Shown here in pieces: positions 50,346 to 63,449 of a stretch of DNA of 64,000 nucleotides (the stretch's first letter is position 1; the number at the start of each line of letters is the position of its first letter). A model generated the notes under the pieces. The model had not been told where the DNA came from. It saw nothing but the letters and a program-made list of their open reading frames with translations, and did no database searches. Source of the stretch: Bugula neritina (lineage: Eukaryota; Bryozoa; Gymnolaemata; Cheilostomatida; Bugulidae); contig OZ037771.1 in the NCBI GenBank assembly GCA_964035545.1, positions 7,606,690-7,670,689 on the forward strand, written 5' to 3'. The translations under genes and the position numbers were made by a program.

Positions 50346-51150
50346 CTCTCTTATGTAACTTGGACATTACTGCAGAAAGTGTAGCAATTATTGAGTTGAT
50401 TGCAGACTGAATGAAGAGGGTTACACTGATGGTAGACCCTGGATACTGAACTCTGTCAACTGAGCTCAGCTCCTGACTTCCTATGCAGATACTTCAAGTA
50501 GAGTATGTTTATAAAATTATACTCTAATTCTAGTAAATGCTATGAAATATGTTGAAACACTTTTGAGTTCCTGGAAGGTGAACTACCAAAGAGCTTATAG
50601 ATAGAATTTAAAGAACTTTGAATAAAATAATTTCAAAACTATACAAGCCAGTAGCAAGTTCCCTGTCCCAAATAATTGTTTAATAATGTTTTTTTGCTTT
50701 GCTTAGTGCCAGAAGATTTGTAAACTTGCCTTATAAATGCAAAAAAGAATCAATTATAAAATGCAGTATATTTATTGTGTAAATATATTTCATAGTAAAT
50801 ATGAGTAAACAATGCTAGCAAATATATAGTAATAGTGTATACATACAAAGTCACATATAACTAGACTAAGTGCATGAGCTATGTGTATGCAGAGCATATA
50901 CATGGTTTAGCAAGAGTATAAAATGATAAGTAGAAGTAAATACTTATATTCATAGTGCGCAGGTGAAGTATATCACATAGCGGTATAAAGAGTGTCACAT
51001 GTATAGAGCATATAGTGAAATATAATACCACATGCAAGGTTTAGATACTGTAGTCAGTATATACATAATATCTGTATGAAATGTGTATATATGATATAAA
51101 TAGCGTAGTACCATACTCTACATGTCCACACAGGGATGTGGGAGCTCAGT

Positions 51151-51294
51151 CTACCACTCTCCATAGAATAAAGGAAACAAGTAAATCTTCCTTCTACCAG
51201 TGAGAGTATTTGTAACCACAGGAGTCTGTGTCACGTAAACAGTTGGATTTCTTTCTCTCCTTTTACCAGATATTTTCCTCACTCTGTACTTTAC
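51151..51294 (-). CDS. Gene 3 terminal exon: caspase p10 C-terminus
   Basis: Homologous to 15395-15532 but with a divergent middle (KRRERNPTVYV) and 6 bp longer. It keeps VRKISG and TLTGRRKIYLFPLFYG and the stop at 51151. Confidence 0.75.
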   Translation of the reverse strand, partial: VKYRVRKISGKRRERNPTVYVTQTPVVTNTLTGRRKIYLFPLFYGEW

Positions 51295-51540
51295 CTTCAA
51301 ATATTTTAAAACTAAATATATGCTGTTGTTTGCAGACGTCAAAATTTTTATTTTTTTAAAATATACTGGATGGAAAACTAGAACAAATGTTATTCAAATA
51401 AAATATCAAGAATTTCTGTTCTAATAGAGATAAAAGAAAGGTATCAAATCTGAAAAAACACAATGTAATGTGTAGGAAGCTTGTAAAAAGTATTATATAT
51501 GAAATAGAGAACTCAGTAAAGCTCATTCACTCTGCATTTT

Positions 51541-51950
51541 ATACTATGACTATATCAAACTGCGACTATACTATACTATTACATGACGATGTTATACTAT
51601 GACTATACTATACTATGACTATACAATAACATGACTATAATATTACACTATGACTATATTATACTATGACTATATTATACTATGACTATATTATACTATG
51701 ACTATACTATACTATGACTATAATATGCTATGACTATATTATACTATGACTATATTATACTATGACTACACTATACTATGACTATATTATTGTACTATGA
51801 ATATATTATACTATGACTATATTATACTATGACTATATTATACTATGACTATATTATACTATGACTATAATATACTATGACTATATTATACTATGACTAT
51901 ACTATGACTATATTATACTATGACTATACTATGACTAGTCACTACAACTA
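51541..51950. repeat. TA-rich minisatellite in p10 intron of gene 3
   Basis: Same CTATACTATGACTATA unit as in gene 2 but a third of the length and without the terminator-like island. Confidence 0.95.
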
Positions 51951-52031
51951 TACTACTATGACTACACCACACTAACTAATATGAAAACAGCCTCCTCTAA
52001 ATAGGAAATGATGTCACAGAAAGTTACTCAC

Positions 52032-52141
52032 AATATCAAATAAGTCAGCAAGATCACGATGACAGCCATGTCTGTGTAAAGTCCTGACAAGTGTTCTTAT
52101 CAACAATGAGCCACCATAATCAAACTTCATAGAAGCACTGT
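52032..52141 (-). CDS. Gene 3 exon: start of caspase p10
   Basis: 110 bp as in gene 2, with SMKFDYGGSLLIRTLV. The GGSLL in place of GSW is shared, so the loss of Trp predates the duplication. Confidence 0.8.
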
Positions 52142-52760
52142 CTATTAAAATAACACAATGAGTTAAATGGTAAATATTATACAGTGTAAAGTAACAGTGA
52201 GTGACACTATCCAGTAAAAACTGGTGAGAAATGTTAATTGAAAATTTGAAAATTGGGTTATTTCAGCAACGAAAGGTATATCTTGAGAAAGTCACATGGC
52301 TGGTGGGTTTCACAACTACTTGATGGTGATTGGGAGTTGTGGCCCATGATTTAGGTGAATAGGGATTAACCACACAGAATTGTTTGTAACTTAATCGTCT
52401 CACTTTAAATAAAAAACATTCAGTTAGAGAAAATACTTAGCCGAGTATTTTTAGGCAGCAGAGTATAAACTGTACAGACTAGTGTATCACAGATTAAATG
52501 AAAACTAGATAACTGTAACTCGCACACAAATAGTCTATGTACTCAGTTCAGGTTTATGAAAGGTCATGTGATTACACAGCACAGCACAGCTGCTACCTGC
52601 TCTTTTTATTCTATTTGTTTTTAATTTTCAATTGAATAATGGATTTGCGGTTTGAAAATTTTGGAAGATACTACTCTGAGTTAAATTTCTTAATAAAATT
52701 ATCCCATTCCTAAGAATGATGCCAGAAATATTGGTTTCTATCAGTGGACTAAACTCTCAC

Positions 52761-52922
52761 TTTCAAAGCAGGAGTGAAGGATTAGAAGGTCGTCAACATC
52801 AAAGTTCCTCTGTCCAGTTGAAGTCTCAGCTTCCTGTTGATGAGTTCTGAGAGCAGAAAGTTCTGGTGAGGAGGAGTTGGTACTCTGTTGAATATTCTGT
52901 TCAGTTTGACTGACTGAGTTAC
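52761..52922 (-). CDS. Gene 3 exon: caspase inter-subunit linker
   Basis: 162 bp, near identical to 17822-17983, same phases and donor. Confidence 0.7.
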
Positions 52923-53050
52923 CTGATTGATTAGTAACACATGTGATATACCAACCAGTATTCTATGTATATGTATGAATACTAGAGTATCATATAATAC
53001 AGTATTACAATAGTATAATATATTCTTACTCGTATCATATCTACACTCAC

Positions 53051-53270
53051 CAACTCTGCACGCCTGAATAACCACAACTTTAGGCTTGCCGGCCATGTTG
53101 GGAAAATTTGTAGAGTTAATGAGAGTGTAGATCTGTGTTAGATAGACTGGCTGTGAGTCAACTCCATGAATCATTCCATTAGCTCCGTGTGCAAACAGAA
53201 ACAGGAAGAACATACCATAAGTGTTATGAATCTCATCTCTTGTCTCTGATTGAATACACTGTAGTATCTC
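53051..53270 (-). CDS. Gene 3 exon: caspase p20 catalytic exon
   Basis: 220 bp. Catalytic His (FAHGANG) and Cys (QACRV) preserved; only a few changes against gene 2 (for example VYLTQIYTL). Confidence 0.85.
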
Positions 53271-53379
53271 CTGTATATGAATATAACACAACACACACAG
53301 TATACAAACTCAATGTGAGAGAGTCTATTCTATGAACAGAACTGACCAGCTCTAATAAACATACACTTCTATTCAGTAC

Positions 53380-53475
53380 AGAGAGAATACAAGTAAAGAC
53401 AACTCCTGAGACTACATCCATATATTCAGTGTGAGTGTTGGGAGAGGGGAGAATTATTTTCTTCAGTAATTGCAG
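53380..53475 (-). CDS. Candidate extra caspase cassette exon or relic (gene 3)
   Basis: Same 96-nt phase 0-0 segment as 18441-18536, with flanking AG and GT kept and three amino-acid changes but no stop. Confidence 0.4.
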
Positions 53476-53807
53476 CTCAGACACAGAATGAAGCAAACAT
53501 ACAAACATAGGGGGAGGAGGGGAGTGGGACCCAACCATTTGTCAACATCTTTTTGCAGAACAACTGCAATCAAAATATAGAGACAAGCAAGAATATTTGT
53601 CACGTCTCATACTAGCCTTTAGGAAGTTAGCTCCGTGAAGCAAAGGTTAGCCTCAAAGTTAAGAGATTGTATTTCCCTACTTTAATAACTGATTCAATAG
53701 ACAAGTCTGCAGGCTATTATAACAGTGAAGTGAGACATTAACCATTATTAACTAGTCACACTACGTGATAAGAAAAGGGAGACAACTACAAGTAAATAGA
53801 AATATAC

Positions 53808-53972
53808 CTCAGCTGTGAGATCCTTCTGCTTCACAACCTCAAATCCCATCTTCCTGAACAGAGCAAATGTGTTGTCAACATCATAACCAGAGCCAAGTCT
53901 CTCTCCTCCATTTCTATACTTGTTGTTTATAATCAGAGCTCTTCCTCTGAATGGACTCGTCATCTTGTATAT
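53808..53972 (-). CDS. Gene 3 exon: caspase p20 N-terminus
   Basis: 165 bp; one Asn codon fewer than gene 2 in the ALIINN run. Otherwise the same caspase blocks. Confidence 0.88.
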
Positions 53973-54157
53973 CTGTAGATACAGACTATCTAATTAGTTT
54001 AGTACTTATTCATATCATATTAGAAGCAACTGAAGAGTTAAAAGTCGTCCATGAGTAGACTAATATGGTCTAGGGCATATTGTGGGACTTCTGCTAGCCA
54101 AAACAGTACTGGGAAAATTGAAAGTTCAACCTAGAAGTTTGTTCCGTAGAACAGTAA

Positions 54158-54467
54158 CCCATTATTCACACTTACCATACCTTAGCCTGTAATAGCTAAT
54201 ATCAGCCATTTTTACAAATGTCTGAGCTTCCTGTACGGCATTGCAGTACGTTAAGATCAAGCAGTGCGTTAAGATCAAGCAGTACTTGATTCAAAAATGT
54301 TGCGGCGGAGTTCTATTAGACGGAAAAACTTTCGCGTCAACTCATTGGATATAATTGTCCAATAAAGTGTCACCTAATAGCGGACTTTGAAAACTTCAGA
54401 CCGGACACAATAAAAATGGCTGATATTTTACATTAGGATCTACAGGATGGTAAATGTGAATGAGGGG
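54158..54467. mobile_element. Harbinger-type MITE (copy in gene 3)
   Basis: Counterpart of 19279-19585, with TAA flanks and ATCAGCCATTTTT / AAAATGGCTGAT inverted arms. Confidence 0.7.
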
Positions 54468-54595
54468 TAAATCAATCACAAGACTGTTAAAGGAAGGTTA
54501 TTTCAAACTTGAAGTAAAGTTGGTTATTTATAGCGCTAAAAAGAAGGTAAAATATTTTTATAGCTAGAACAGTTGATAAGTAGATGACAAGATAA

Positions 54596-54875
54596 AAACA
54601 GAGAGGAGAGCCAAGGCTATACAGAGATAACAGAGAGGAGAGCCAAGGCTATACAGAGACAGAGAAGAGAGCCAGGGCTATACAAAGATAACAGAGAGGA
54701 GAGCCAAGGCTATACAGAGATAACAGAGAGGAGAGCCAAGGCTATACAGAGATAACAGAGGGGAGAGCCAAGGCTATACAGAGAAAACAGAAAGGAGAGC
54801 CAAGGCTATACAGAGATAACAGAGAGGAAAGCCAGGGCTATACAGAGATAACAGAGAGGAGAGCCAAGGCTATAG
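54596..54875. repeat. 31-bp purine-rich minisatellite in gene 3 intron
   Basis: About nine units of the AGAGGAGAGCCAAGGCTATACAGAG repeat, homologous to 19719-20055. Confidence 0.95.
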
Positions 54876-54898
54876 AATATTCAACATGACATACAAAC

Positions 54899-55071
54899 CT
54901 TTGAAGTGTTGATGAAGAGAGACTTGATACTCTGATTAGTAGTAGGAACTAGTGTCAACTTGGTAAGATCTTCTGAAGTGGAGGTAGTATCTTCTCCTTC
55001 ATCCGAAACATCACTCAGTACATCATCAGTACCAACAGTATGAGTAGCAGCTCCACTGTGTCCAATATTAT
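54899..55071 (-). CDS. Gene 3 linker exon, acidic
   Basis: 173 bp, as 20078-20250; the acidic patch reads SDEGEDTTST here. Confidence 0.7.
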
Positions 55072-55230
55072 CTACATGTACAGGAAACATCACATAAACA
55101 GCTCACAGAAATGTAATGAAACCAGCAACCTACAGGAACAACTTCAACTGTCAATAACAAACATGGAGAATCAGAAAGGAAGAAAGTTATTTCTAATCAA
55201 TTCACTAGAAGTGAGTTTAATTCATGATAC

Positions 55231-55299
55231 CCGGTGGCTTGAAGTTGGTCTTCACAAAATCACTCAGTTTCTGCAGCTCATCTCCAGAAAGCTGGAAAG
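55231..55299 (-). CDS. Gene 3 short linker exon
   Basis: 69 bp, as 20410-20478. The donor is still GT (GGTATCATG). Confidence 0.65.
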
Positions 55300-55399
55300 C
55301 TGCAATATAAGTATGAAATATGGAGGTTGCTATTACGTGGACAGTACATCGTTATCTAAATAAGTTATAAATAACCTGCCAAAAGATAATCATACTAAC

Positions 55400-57324
55400 T
55401 TGGGTGTAAGAGACAAGCTGGGACATCTCTGTATGCTCCACATCTACCAGGTGATGAATCTGTAGTCATGGGAAGGAATTCACCATACTTTGGAGGTCGA
55501 CACCAGGGTGGGTTGATGAACCTTTTTGGACGCTTTTCTCCAACCAACGGGCAGTGAGCACACAAGTTGACACAGGTGATTTTACTTGCTCCTCACCAGA
55601 AGTTGACGTACTCTACGGTTGAATGAACTGAAGTGGTCAACATCCTCCAAGCATTGCCTACCTGCCGACAAGCAGACGTTACGGAGATAGTGAGTTTACG
55701 AGATTTGTAGTCATGCAGCAACTGCAGGGTGTAAGCTTCGTCTGTCAGCTCCACTCCATTCTTTCTCACAGCTTTTTCACTACAATCCTGGAGAGCGTTG
55801 AGAGGTTTTACAGAAATCTGGTGGTAGACGTACTGAGGGGGAGTCAAGCCACCAAACAACATGTTTACTGACAGCTTTACAGGTTGCCTCCTGGAGGCAG
55901 TCAAGTCGGTGAAATACTCCTGTGAGAAGTATGGCATAGTGTAACTTAGTTTCTGGGATGAATCTTTCATCTCGAATAACAACTGGAAAGATTGCAGCAA
56001 TGCGACTGCCACCTTCATCTTGTCACTCGTGGTGAAGCTGGTCTCTGCTATCAGAAGATGCTGACACAGCTTCTCACTCATTCTGCCAGTTCGAACAAAC
56101 TCTTGAGCCAAATTGTTAAACTCTGTTTCATTTTCTATCAACGGATTGTCAAGTGAATCCTCTTCAATCGCTGACCATCGATTGCTCCACACTTCCTTCT
56201 CGTGAGTGAAGAATACGTGGAGCAGCTTTGTAACCACAGAGATGTCGTAGAATACCAGAGACTGCAAATTCTTCCTATTCTGGTACCAAATGAGATGGCC
56301 GCTGTTATGCATGTACGAGAGAATCACTCTCAGCTGGTCTTCACTTTCCAACTCGCATTCAATGACATGTTGAAGCACTTCTGGAAATGTCTTGTAACTT
56401 TCATGGAATGAGTTGAATGTTTGAGCAACTTTTCTCCACAGAGTAGGCACCTTCTTCACGACTAGTTTACTGTCAGATAAGATATGACTTCTCAGCTGAT
56501 CAAACACCTCTTCATATTCATCACCCACAACATATATATCTTGTTCTTGAAACATCTCTTGGCGCTGAAAATGAGAAATTTCTGCAAAGGAGCTAGAATA
56601 ATTCTCTTTAGAATTTTCTTCTAGTTGTAACAAATTGAATACACTTTTGGTGTGGAAAAAGAACAGCCTTTTTAGCTCTTCAAATCCATCTGCACTGTAA
56701 GCATCTCGGTGAGTGAAAACCAGTTTGGGTGCTCTGAGCCCGGGATTGGCCAGGTACAGATGTGAGAGCCAATCAAAATATGTGCATCGAACTGCTTCAT
56801 TACCATTCACCTCTAAACAGAGCTCTTCGAACTCCTTTAGATTCACAACCACAATAGGAATACAGTTCTGTTTCAACGTGAACTGGTAGGTAGATTGGTA
56901 GATTTCATTGCCACCAAAATCTATGAACTGAAGAACATTGTTACCAACCACTAACTTTTCCATATTGAAGACACGAGTTGTTTCATCTTCCACTGCATCA
57001 GCCGCTCTATTGGTTAGTTCCCGTTTGCCATCTGATCCCACCAGCGTTTTTACTAGGCTGGTTTTGCCAGATAACGATCTACCCACTAGAGCGACCGCAG
57101 CTTCAGAAACTTCTACATGACCACCTGACTTAAGATCTTTATAATACTGTCTGATAGCATGTAGTCCTTCTACACACACAGCATAAGGTGGAGATGTGAG
57201 TGATTCACACCCGAAGCAGTACAGTTCAGTCAGATTAGGCATGTTGAGAAGGTGAGGAGTTAAAGATGTCATCTGAGAGTTGTTTGACAAGTCTAAGACT
57301 TGGAGATTCTTGAGTTGACCAACA
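55400..57324 (-). CDS. Gene 3 Roc-COR exon with in-frame TGA
   Basis: 1925 bp, exactly the length in gene 2. P-loop GRSLSGKTS, DFGGNEIY and THRDA intact. A local cluster of changes at about 55586-55598 introduces TGA after YVNFW; the remaining 190 nt up to the donor stay in frame. The same changes create TG-GTGAGG, a good splice donor. Confidence 0.8.
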
Positions 57325-57655
57325 CTACCAAGTAAGTATACAGTATAACTTTAGTATTATTCTATATCAAATGTATTATGCTTAAAAGTAAAACTTGATT
57401 AAATACATAATAGTTAAGTATCCAACATAGCCTGAGAGATAAATAGTGTTTGACAGCACAACTGTTGTAAATGACTAGAACACAGGCCAAACTGAAAATA
57501 TAGACTATAATGATTGTTTGACTTAACAGTACAACCATTACAGTGAAAACATCGAGTATTGATTCAAAATTTGCAAATTTTATTACATTTCAAAACTTTG
57601 GATCTACTATAATACAATTGCAACATATGCAAAGTGTATTATTGCAAAATTATTA

Positions 57656-58868
57656 CAGCCATACGTAAAAGTTTGACACCTTCATACACTTTTTGCAGCA
57701 TTGATAAATGGCTATACAGGACTTTCAATCTCCTATTATTTCAAAAAATTTGAAGTAATGCCAAACTGTTGCATATGGTCTTGTATGTTGTCTACTAATC
57801 TAACTAAATATATTTAAATAATTTTGAATAGATAAACTACATTTGCTCTAAGGAGCTTGCAAGCTGAAATAAATGTTCAAGTGTTGTTTACCCATTTAGG
57901 CTCATTTTTGCCTCCACACCATTGTACAATCAAGGCAAAGTACTGTATTGTGAATAAATATTTACAAAGTTTCAACCTGGGAACAAGCATTGGGCAACTT
58001 GAAATGTAACTGTACTACAGACTGAGTAAGCAGTAATGACATAATATACCTCACAAATCTACTATTTCTCTAAACTCAAACTTCACTTCTATATGGTGAG
58101 TGGTGGAAGACAAAATTTTAGTAGACAGCAGCTATCAAACTAAGAAGTACTGAAAGAAAGAAGCAATTGGGTTTGGTTTTGCAGCATTACAGGAAACTGG
58201 GGAGTGATTTATGGAATGCTATGACATTGGTGATTTCATACTTCAAATTGGTTTATGAAAATTACTACTCCATGGCAAGACTAAATTCATGCTGCCAGCT
58301 GCGTGGAGATTATGCAGAAGAAAGTAACTTTAGAGAAAGTAGAAAAAAACGTACTTTCTACCATACTTTCCTAGTAAAAGAGAGAAAATGCAAGTACTAG
58401 AGTGGCCCATGCAAAAGGCCAAAAGAATATTTTTATAGACAGTACAAAGAAGAGTAGCTGAGATAAAACCAACTGACATGGTCAATTTAGCTAGAACTGT
58501 CATCAATTCATGGGACAGGATGTGAGATAAACCACAAAATCAGCTGTGCTAGTGGAGAATATGTCAGCCTACTGCCTAGCAGTCATTGGTGCTAATAGTT
58601 ACTCACTCACACTGAAACACTGATATGTTATGTGCAACAATCTTTTCACACACAAAAACATCTCATTGTACAATCTTCTTCATTTTGCTAACCAACTAAA
58701 GAGAAAATTTCAAATCCTACATAAATATGTTTCAGTGCAAAAATTGATGGCAAAAAGCTTTTTAGCATTTTTCTATTGATAAGCTTATGCTATACAATAA
58801 ATAACAATGATCTAGAGTTGTAGCTCAGCCAATAAGTTGCATTTCATATATATATTTAAATATTTAAA
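57656..58868. mobile_element. Tc1/mariner-like element remnant, right end deleted (gene 3)
   Basis: Left end CAGCCATACGTAAAAG beside TA. The right terminal repeat present in copies 1 and 2 is missing, and the following sequence joins directly to the LRR-exon flank. Confidence 0.65.
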
Positions 58869-58912
58869 TATGTTTACGTAATAGAAGACAATATATAACT
58901 AACATAACTCAC

Positions 58913-59050
58913 CTGTCTGGTAATGTATGTAAGTCACAGAACCGTAGACGTAACACTGTAAGTGACTTCATCTTTGGTATCACCTCAGGTAATGTTCCTA
59001 ACTCATTAAGAGACACAACTAATGTGTGTAGATGTGTGATGTGAGAGAGA
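58913..59050 (-). CDS. Gene 3 LRR cassette exon (two LRRs)
   Basis: 138-bp phase 2-2 exon. It reads SHITHLHTLVVSLNELG; variable residues V/L/E and R-L-R-F. Confidence 0.85.
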
Positions 59051-59129
59051 CTGTAATATACATACAATATACCATGACTATAATTATACAAGTTACAGGA
59101 ATATTATGTTAAACATACTGTGAGTTTAT

Positions 59130-59840
59130 TCTAAACTGTTGCTTTGTAAGTATGGATTGCCAGTTAATTGTGTGCAGTAAGGATAGCCAAAAGAGAATAG
59201 GCAGTTTCAACATGTGGCAAACATATAGAAAGAGTCCTGGTTGCGCAATGCTGACATCCTGTAGTTTGTAATGGAAAGTAAAAAGTATTCAAAAGATGGA
59301 AAACCTCTAGGTGTGGTGACGATGAAGAGAAGGGAAAGATCACAGAGAAAGTATACGGAGAGAAGAAAAAACAGACGACAAATAAAATTGTAACAGCCAA
59401 AGAGAAGGCATATGGGACAGTCTATGAATACCTACAAGAGATCGAAGCAAAGAACCTATACACTTATATACCTATAAAAACCTATATATACCTAGATACA
59501 AGTTGGCCAAAACAAGAAAAAGACGATTATTGGATATAAATAGAATGAAATTGTGACTATAATCCATCAGAATGGTGACAGCATAAATGAGAATGTCGAG
59601 ACACATCTTTAGGATAATTTATGAGGAGCATATGGAAAATGATGTGATTAGATAACAGGTTGGAGTGACATGAATGTCTATAAACATGAGGAAAAACGTC
59701 TGCAGTGGTATTGCCATGTTTGCAGCAAAGATGATGATATTAGCTTCAACTCCAATGGATTAGAATCAATGGTATAATGGATATGAAGAATCTGACAAAT
59801 TGAAACATACAATATAATCTAACAAGAAATGAGGGTGGTC
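59130..59840 (+). mobile_element. LINE 3'-region relic (copy in gene 3)
   Basis: Homologous to 4190-4866 and 26500-27204; broken frames, inactive. Confidence 0.5.
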
Positions 59841-59845
59841 TAGGC

Positions 59846-61496
59846 CAGTGGCTCCCAACCTTTTTCCTACTATTCCCCCATTTAATAAATGTTGACTACT
59901 GTATTAATTCCCCCCCCTTTCGTAAAGCAAAAAAAGTTTCATGACTGACATAATGATAATATAGGATACAATACAATATTGTTTGTTCTATTAAAATATA
60001 ATTATAATAGTAGTTATATTATCGTTCTTATTATGTTATGCATGTATAGAACAAGGAGCAGTTCAATTTATAATGATTCTTTTGTGCCAGCTTGCATAAG
60101 TCTGCATTGCTGTTTTTGGCTATGCCCATCTTAATTCACTCTGCAGATTAGGGCAGTTTCTTTTCTCTTTGAATTAATGGGAATCCTATCTCACTTGGAA
60201 AGATGGCGCTGGGTGGCACCAAAATTCTACTTTGTCAGCTATGTGTGGGTAGAGTTTGCTTAAAACCCAAAATGATTTTAGGTGAAAATGGCACAAATGG
60301 AGAAGTAGGTAAGACTGGCACACTGATGGTAAACTTTCCCAAACCCCCACTCCAGCCATCACAATTGAACCCCAAACCAAAACCTCCAAATTGTATTCAA
60401 ACCCAAAATCCTCAACTCAAATCCCACCCCTGAACCCCAATATTGAAAATGTGCTATTTTTACACACTTTTTAATTTTTGCCATTATTACCTGTGCCTTT
60501 TATACCAGACACCATCCACAATACATCAATTAAAGAAGATTTCAAATCAACCTTCATTGCTGAATTGTAAACCAACTCAATGAAATCCTCTTGTAATTCT
60601 TCTGAATTCTTTTAACAGAACGTTGCAATAGATCACATGTCAAGCTAAGAATCTAGCTCTTTCTTTTTGAGAGGTAGCTCAGAAAAATATTGTTAAAACT
60701 CCAATAAAAGTTCAGAGAGATCCGCAGAAGTTTTTTGGAGAAAGAACCTGGAACAAGTGGTGTTCGGTAAAAATGGCACAGGTGGTAGTGGCACAGGTAG
60801 TAGTGGCGCAGGTAGTAGTGAAACAAATGGAAAATTGGGTAAAAATGGCACATTTTCAATATTAAAGTTGAAGATTTGGGGTTGGGGGTTCAAGATGAAG
60901 GGTTTCGGGTTCAGCATGGGGGTTTGAGAAAATTTAACACCAGTGGGCCAGTTTTACTTAAAGTCAAAACAGGTTCTTTTCCTAAAATAGTTTATGGAGT
61001 GTGGGGAAAGACACCATATTTTTGATAGGACGCCACAACTTTAGTGTAACTTTGAAAACATTGATGCTGCAAGGCAGAGCAATGATAAGATTATTGCACT
61101 CCTGTATTTTTAGGTTCAGATTATTTAGTGTAGCAAATATAGTCACTAGGTATGATACTTGTATTATGTATGTATGGTAATTTATAGAGATTAGCTTGCT
61201 TAAAGTTGGCCTATTGGTTTTTGCAAACTTTTTGACATCGATTCAAAGTAGTACAGAGAACAATGAGGGTAGAGTAATTAATAAACACATTCATGTTGAA
61301 GTAAACTGAGATTGCAGAATATAGCTTGGTTAAATAGATAAACTACGAGGAGAGTTTATAGGTATGCATGTACATGTAACATGCAAGAGCTCAAAAAAGC
61401 CTTCAATAAACTGCGTGAATTTCTTAAAATCTAAATCCCCCCAAAAAGCCCAAACTCCCCTCTAGGAGAGAATTCCCTCCAGGCTGGAAACCACTG
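59846..61496. mobile_element. hAT-like non-autonomous element with foldback core (copy 3)
   Basis: The best preserved copy: GTCTAGGC occurs as a perfect 8-bp duplication on both sides (59838-59845 and 61497-61504), with CAGTGGCTCCCAACC and GGAAACCACTG ends. Internal inverted arms present. Confidence 0.85.
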
Positions 61497-61881
61497 GTCT
61501 AGGCAAAAAGGGTGGGAGGTTTGTTTAAGAATAATATCCACTTTATTACTGGAGAGTTGGTATGCTGGGACTACTATTATCATTTCTGTTGTACTCTATT
61601 ATATATGTACATAGAGTTAGAACACAGAGAGAATGTAATATACATACAACTTTAGTGATTAGAGTTTAGACCAAAGTAAATATGGGAAGAAAGTGCTTTT
61701 TAAGAGATTAGATGATTCAGTGTAACAAATTGCTAAATCAATGCTAAAACAATTTTCCATTTGAGAATAATATTCACTTTATTACTAGATAGTTGGTATG
61801 CTGGGACTACTAGTATCAGTTCTGTTATACTTTATTATATGTTTACATAATAGTAGAACATATATAACTAATATAACTCAC

Positions 61882-62019
61882 CTGTCTGGTAATGTATGTA
61901 AGTCACATAACTGTAGATGTAACTCTGTAAGTGACTCCATCTTTGGTATCACCTCAGGTGATGTTCCTAACTTATTACGAGACACATCTAATGTGTGTAG
62001 ATGTGTGAGTTGAGAGAGA
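61882..62019 (-). CDS. Gene 3 LRR cassette exon (two LRRs)
   Basis: 138-bp phase 2-2 exon. Variable residues D/R/K and H-L-Q-L; GTSPEV replaces GTLPEV. Confidence 0.85.
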
Positions 62020-62264
62020 CTGTAATATACATACAATAAACCATGACTATAATTATACAAGTTACAGGAATATTATATGGCAAATATGCAGTGAATATAA
62101 TTTATTATTGCCTTGTAATATAAATTGGGTAAGTTATTTGCATTTAAGAATTATATTTACTTTATTACTAGAGAGTTGGTATGCTGGGACTACTAGTATC
62201 AGTCATATTATACTTTATTATATATTTACATAATAGTAGACAATATATAACTAATATATCTCAC

Positions 62265-62402
62265 CTGTCAGGTAATGTATGTAAGTCACAGTTGCGTAGA
62301 CGTAACTCTGTAAGTGACTCCATCTTTGGTATCACCTCAGGTAATGTTCCTAACTCATTACCAGACACATCTAATGTGTGTAGATGTGTGAGTTGAGAGA
62401 GA
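62265..62402 (-). CDS. Gene 3 LRR cassette exon (two LRRs)
   Basis: 138-bp phase 2-2 exon. Variable residues D/G/E and R-L-R-N. Confidence 0.85.
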
Positions 62403-62539
62403 CTGTAATATACATACAATATACCTCGACTAAAATTATACAAGTTACAGGAATATTATGTTAAACATACTTTGAGGTTATATAAGGTGAAGAACAAAAA
62501 TAAGGACTGAGAAAAACACAGCTTTCTGCCTGAGACTTG

Positions 62540-63240
62540 GAACTTGGAACTATAATGACCCTCCTAGCTGTTCCAAACTTCAAGCTTCTCAGCCACTGCC
62601 AATGGGCCATGCAATTTGCAGATGATGTAATGCTGTGCAATGGATAGGCAAAGAGGGTGATAGGTTAGAAGAACAGAGGAAAGAAAATTAGAAGAAGCTG
62701 GACTAAAGCTGAGCAGAACCAAGACTGAGTACATGCTACCAGTGAGACTAGATAACAAGGAGAAGAAATACTATGACTGAGATAACTACAGTGCTCTGCC
62801 TGAGACTAGTGCTTTCAAATGCCTTGAAACTCTAATAATCAGAATGGTGGGTTGTGGCCTTGAAGTAGCTAGGAGGATTAGAGTGGCTTGGGACAAGTGG
62901 AAGGATCTCTCAGAAGTGCTGTGTGATAAGAAGGTATCAACTAAACATACAGTACTTCTGTTTAGAATATCCATTCTGTATGGTAATGAAACCTGGTCAG
63001 TTACTCATGGGATGGAAGAAAGGATGAAGACAGCAGAAATGATACACAATTTCGGGATAACTTACGAGGAGCACATTGAACATGTGATTAGATAACAGGC
63101 TGAGGTGAAACGAATACCTACATACATGAAAAAAAATGTCTGCAGTGGTATTTGCATATTTGCAAAAAAGAAATGATGAGGATATTAACCTCAATTATAA
63201 TGTATAAAAATCAATGGTATATGGAGATATTAAAAATCTG
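62540..63240 (+). mobile_element. LINE 3'-region relic, best preserved copy
   Basis: The plus-strand frame 62844-63095 reads RIRVAWDKWKDLSEVLCDKK, then ISILYGNETWSVTHGMEERM and YEEHIEHVIR, the usual region after the RT core of a LINE (xxLYGSETWxxxKxxExxL type). Stops follow. It sits in an intron between LRR cassettes and matches 7540-8300. Confidence 0.75.
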
Positions 63241-63449
63241 ACAAATGGGAACATACTATAAAATATATCAAGAAGTATTGGAGCCTTAAGCAAGAAGAAG
63301 TCCACAGCCGAGTGTAATTGAGCTGGGAGATTGCAGAACGGCTACCTTGCAGGACTATAGTCAGTTAGGTGAGAAAGGTGAAAAGTTGTATTTAATATTA
63401 TACTAATCTCTACAGTTTATGTAAAAGCAGTGAACATGTTATGACTCAC

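Larger units (their letters stand above)
46893..51150. other. Intergenic region between gene 2 (5') and gene 3 (3')
   Basis: Collinear with 11103-15394. It holds a conserved, relatively CpG-rich block (48650-49380) and a LINE relic (49950-50345). No gene supported. Confidence 0.7.
20720..55540. repeat. Tandem segmental duplication, copy 2 (carries Polinton and LINE)
   Basis: Same gene and repeat order as copy 1, expanded by a 15-kb Polinton and a 1.9-kb LINE. It has fewer LRR exons (two against five in copy 1), so part of the LRR array was lost or never gained here. Confidence 0.9.
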
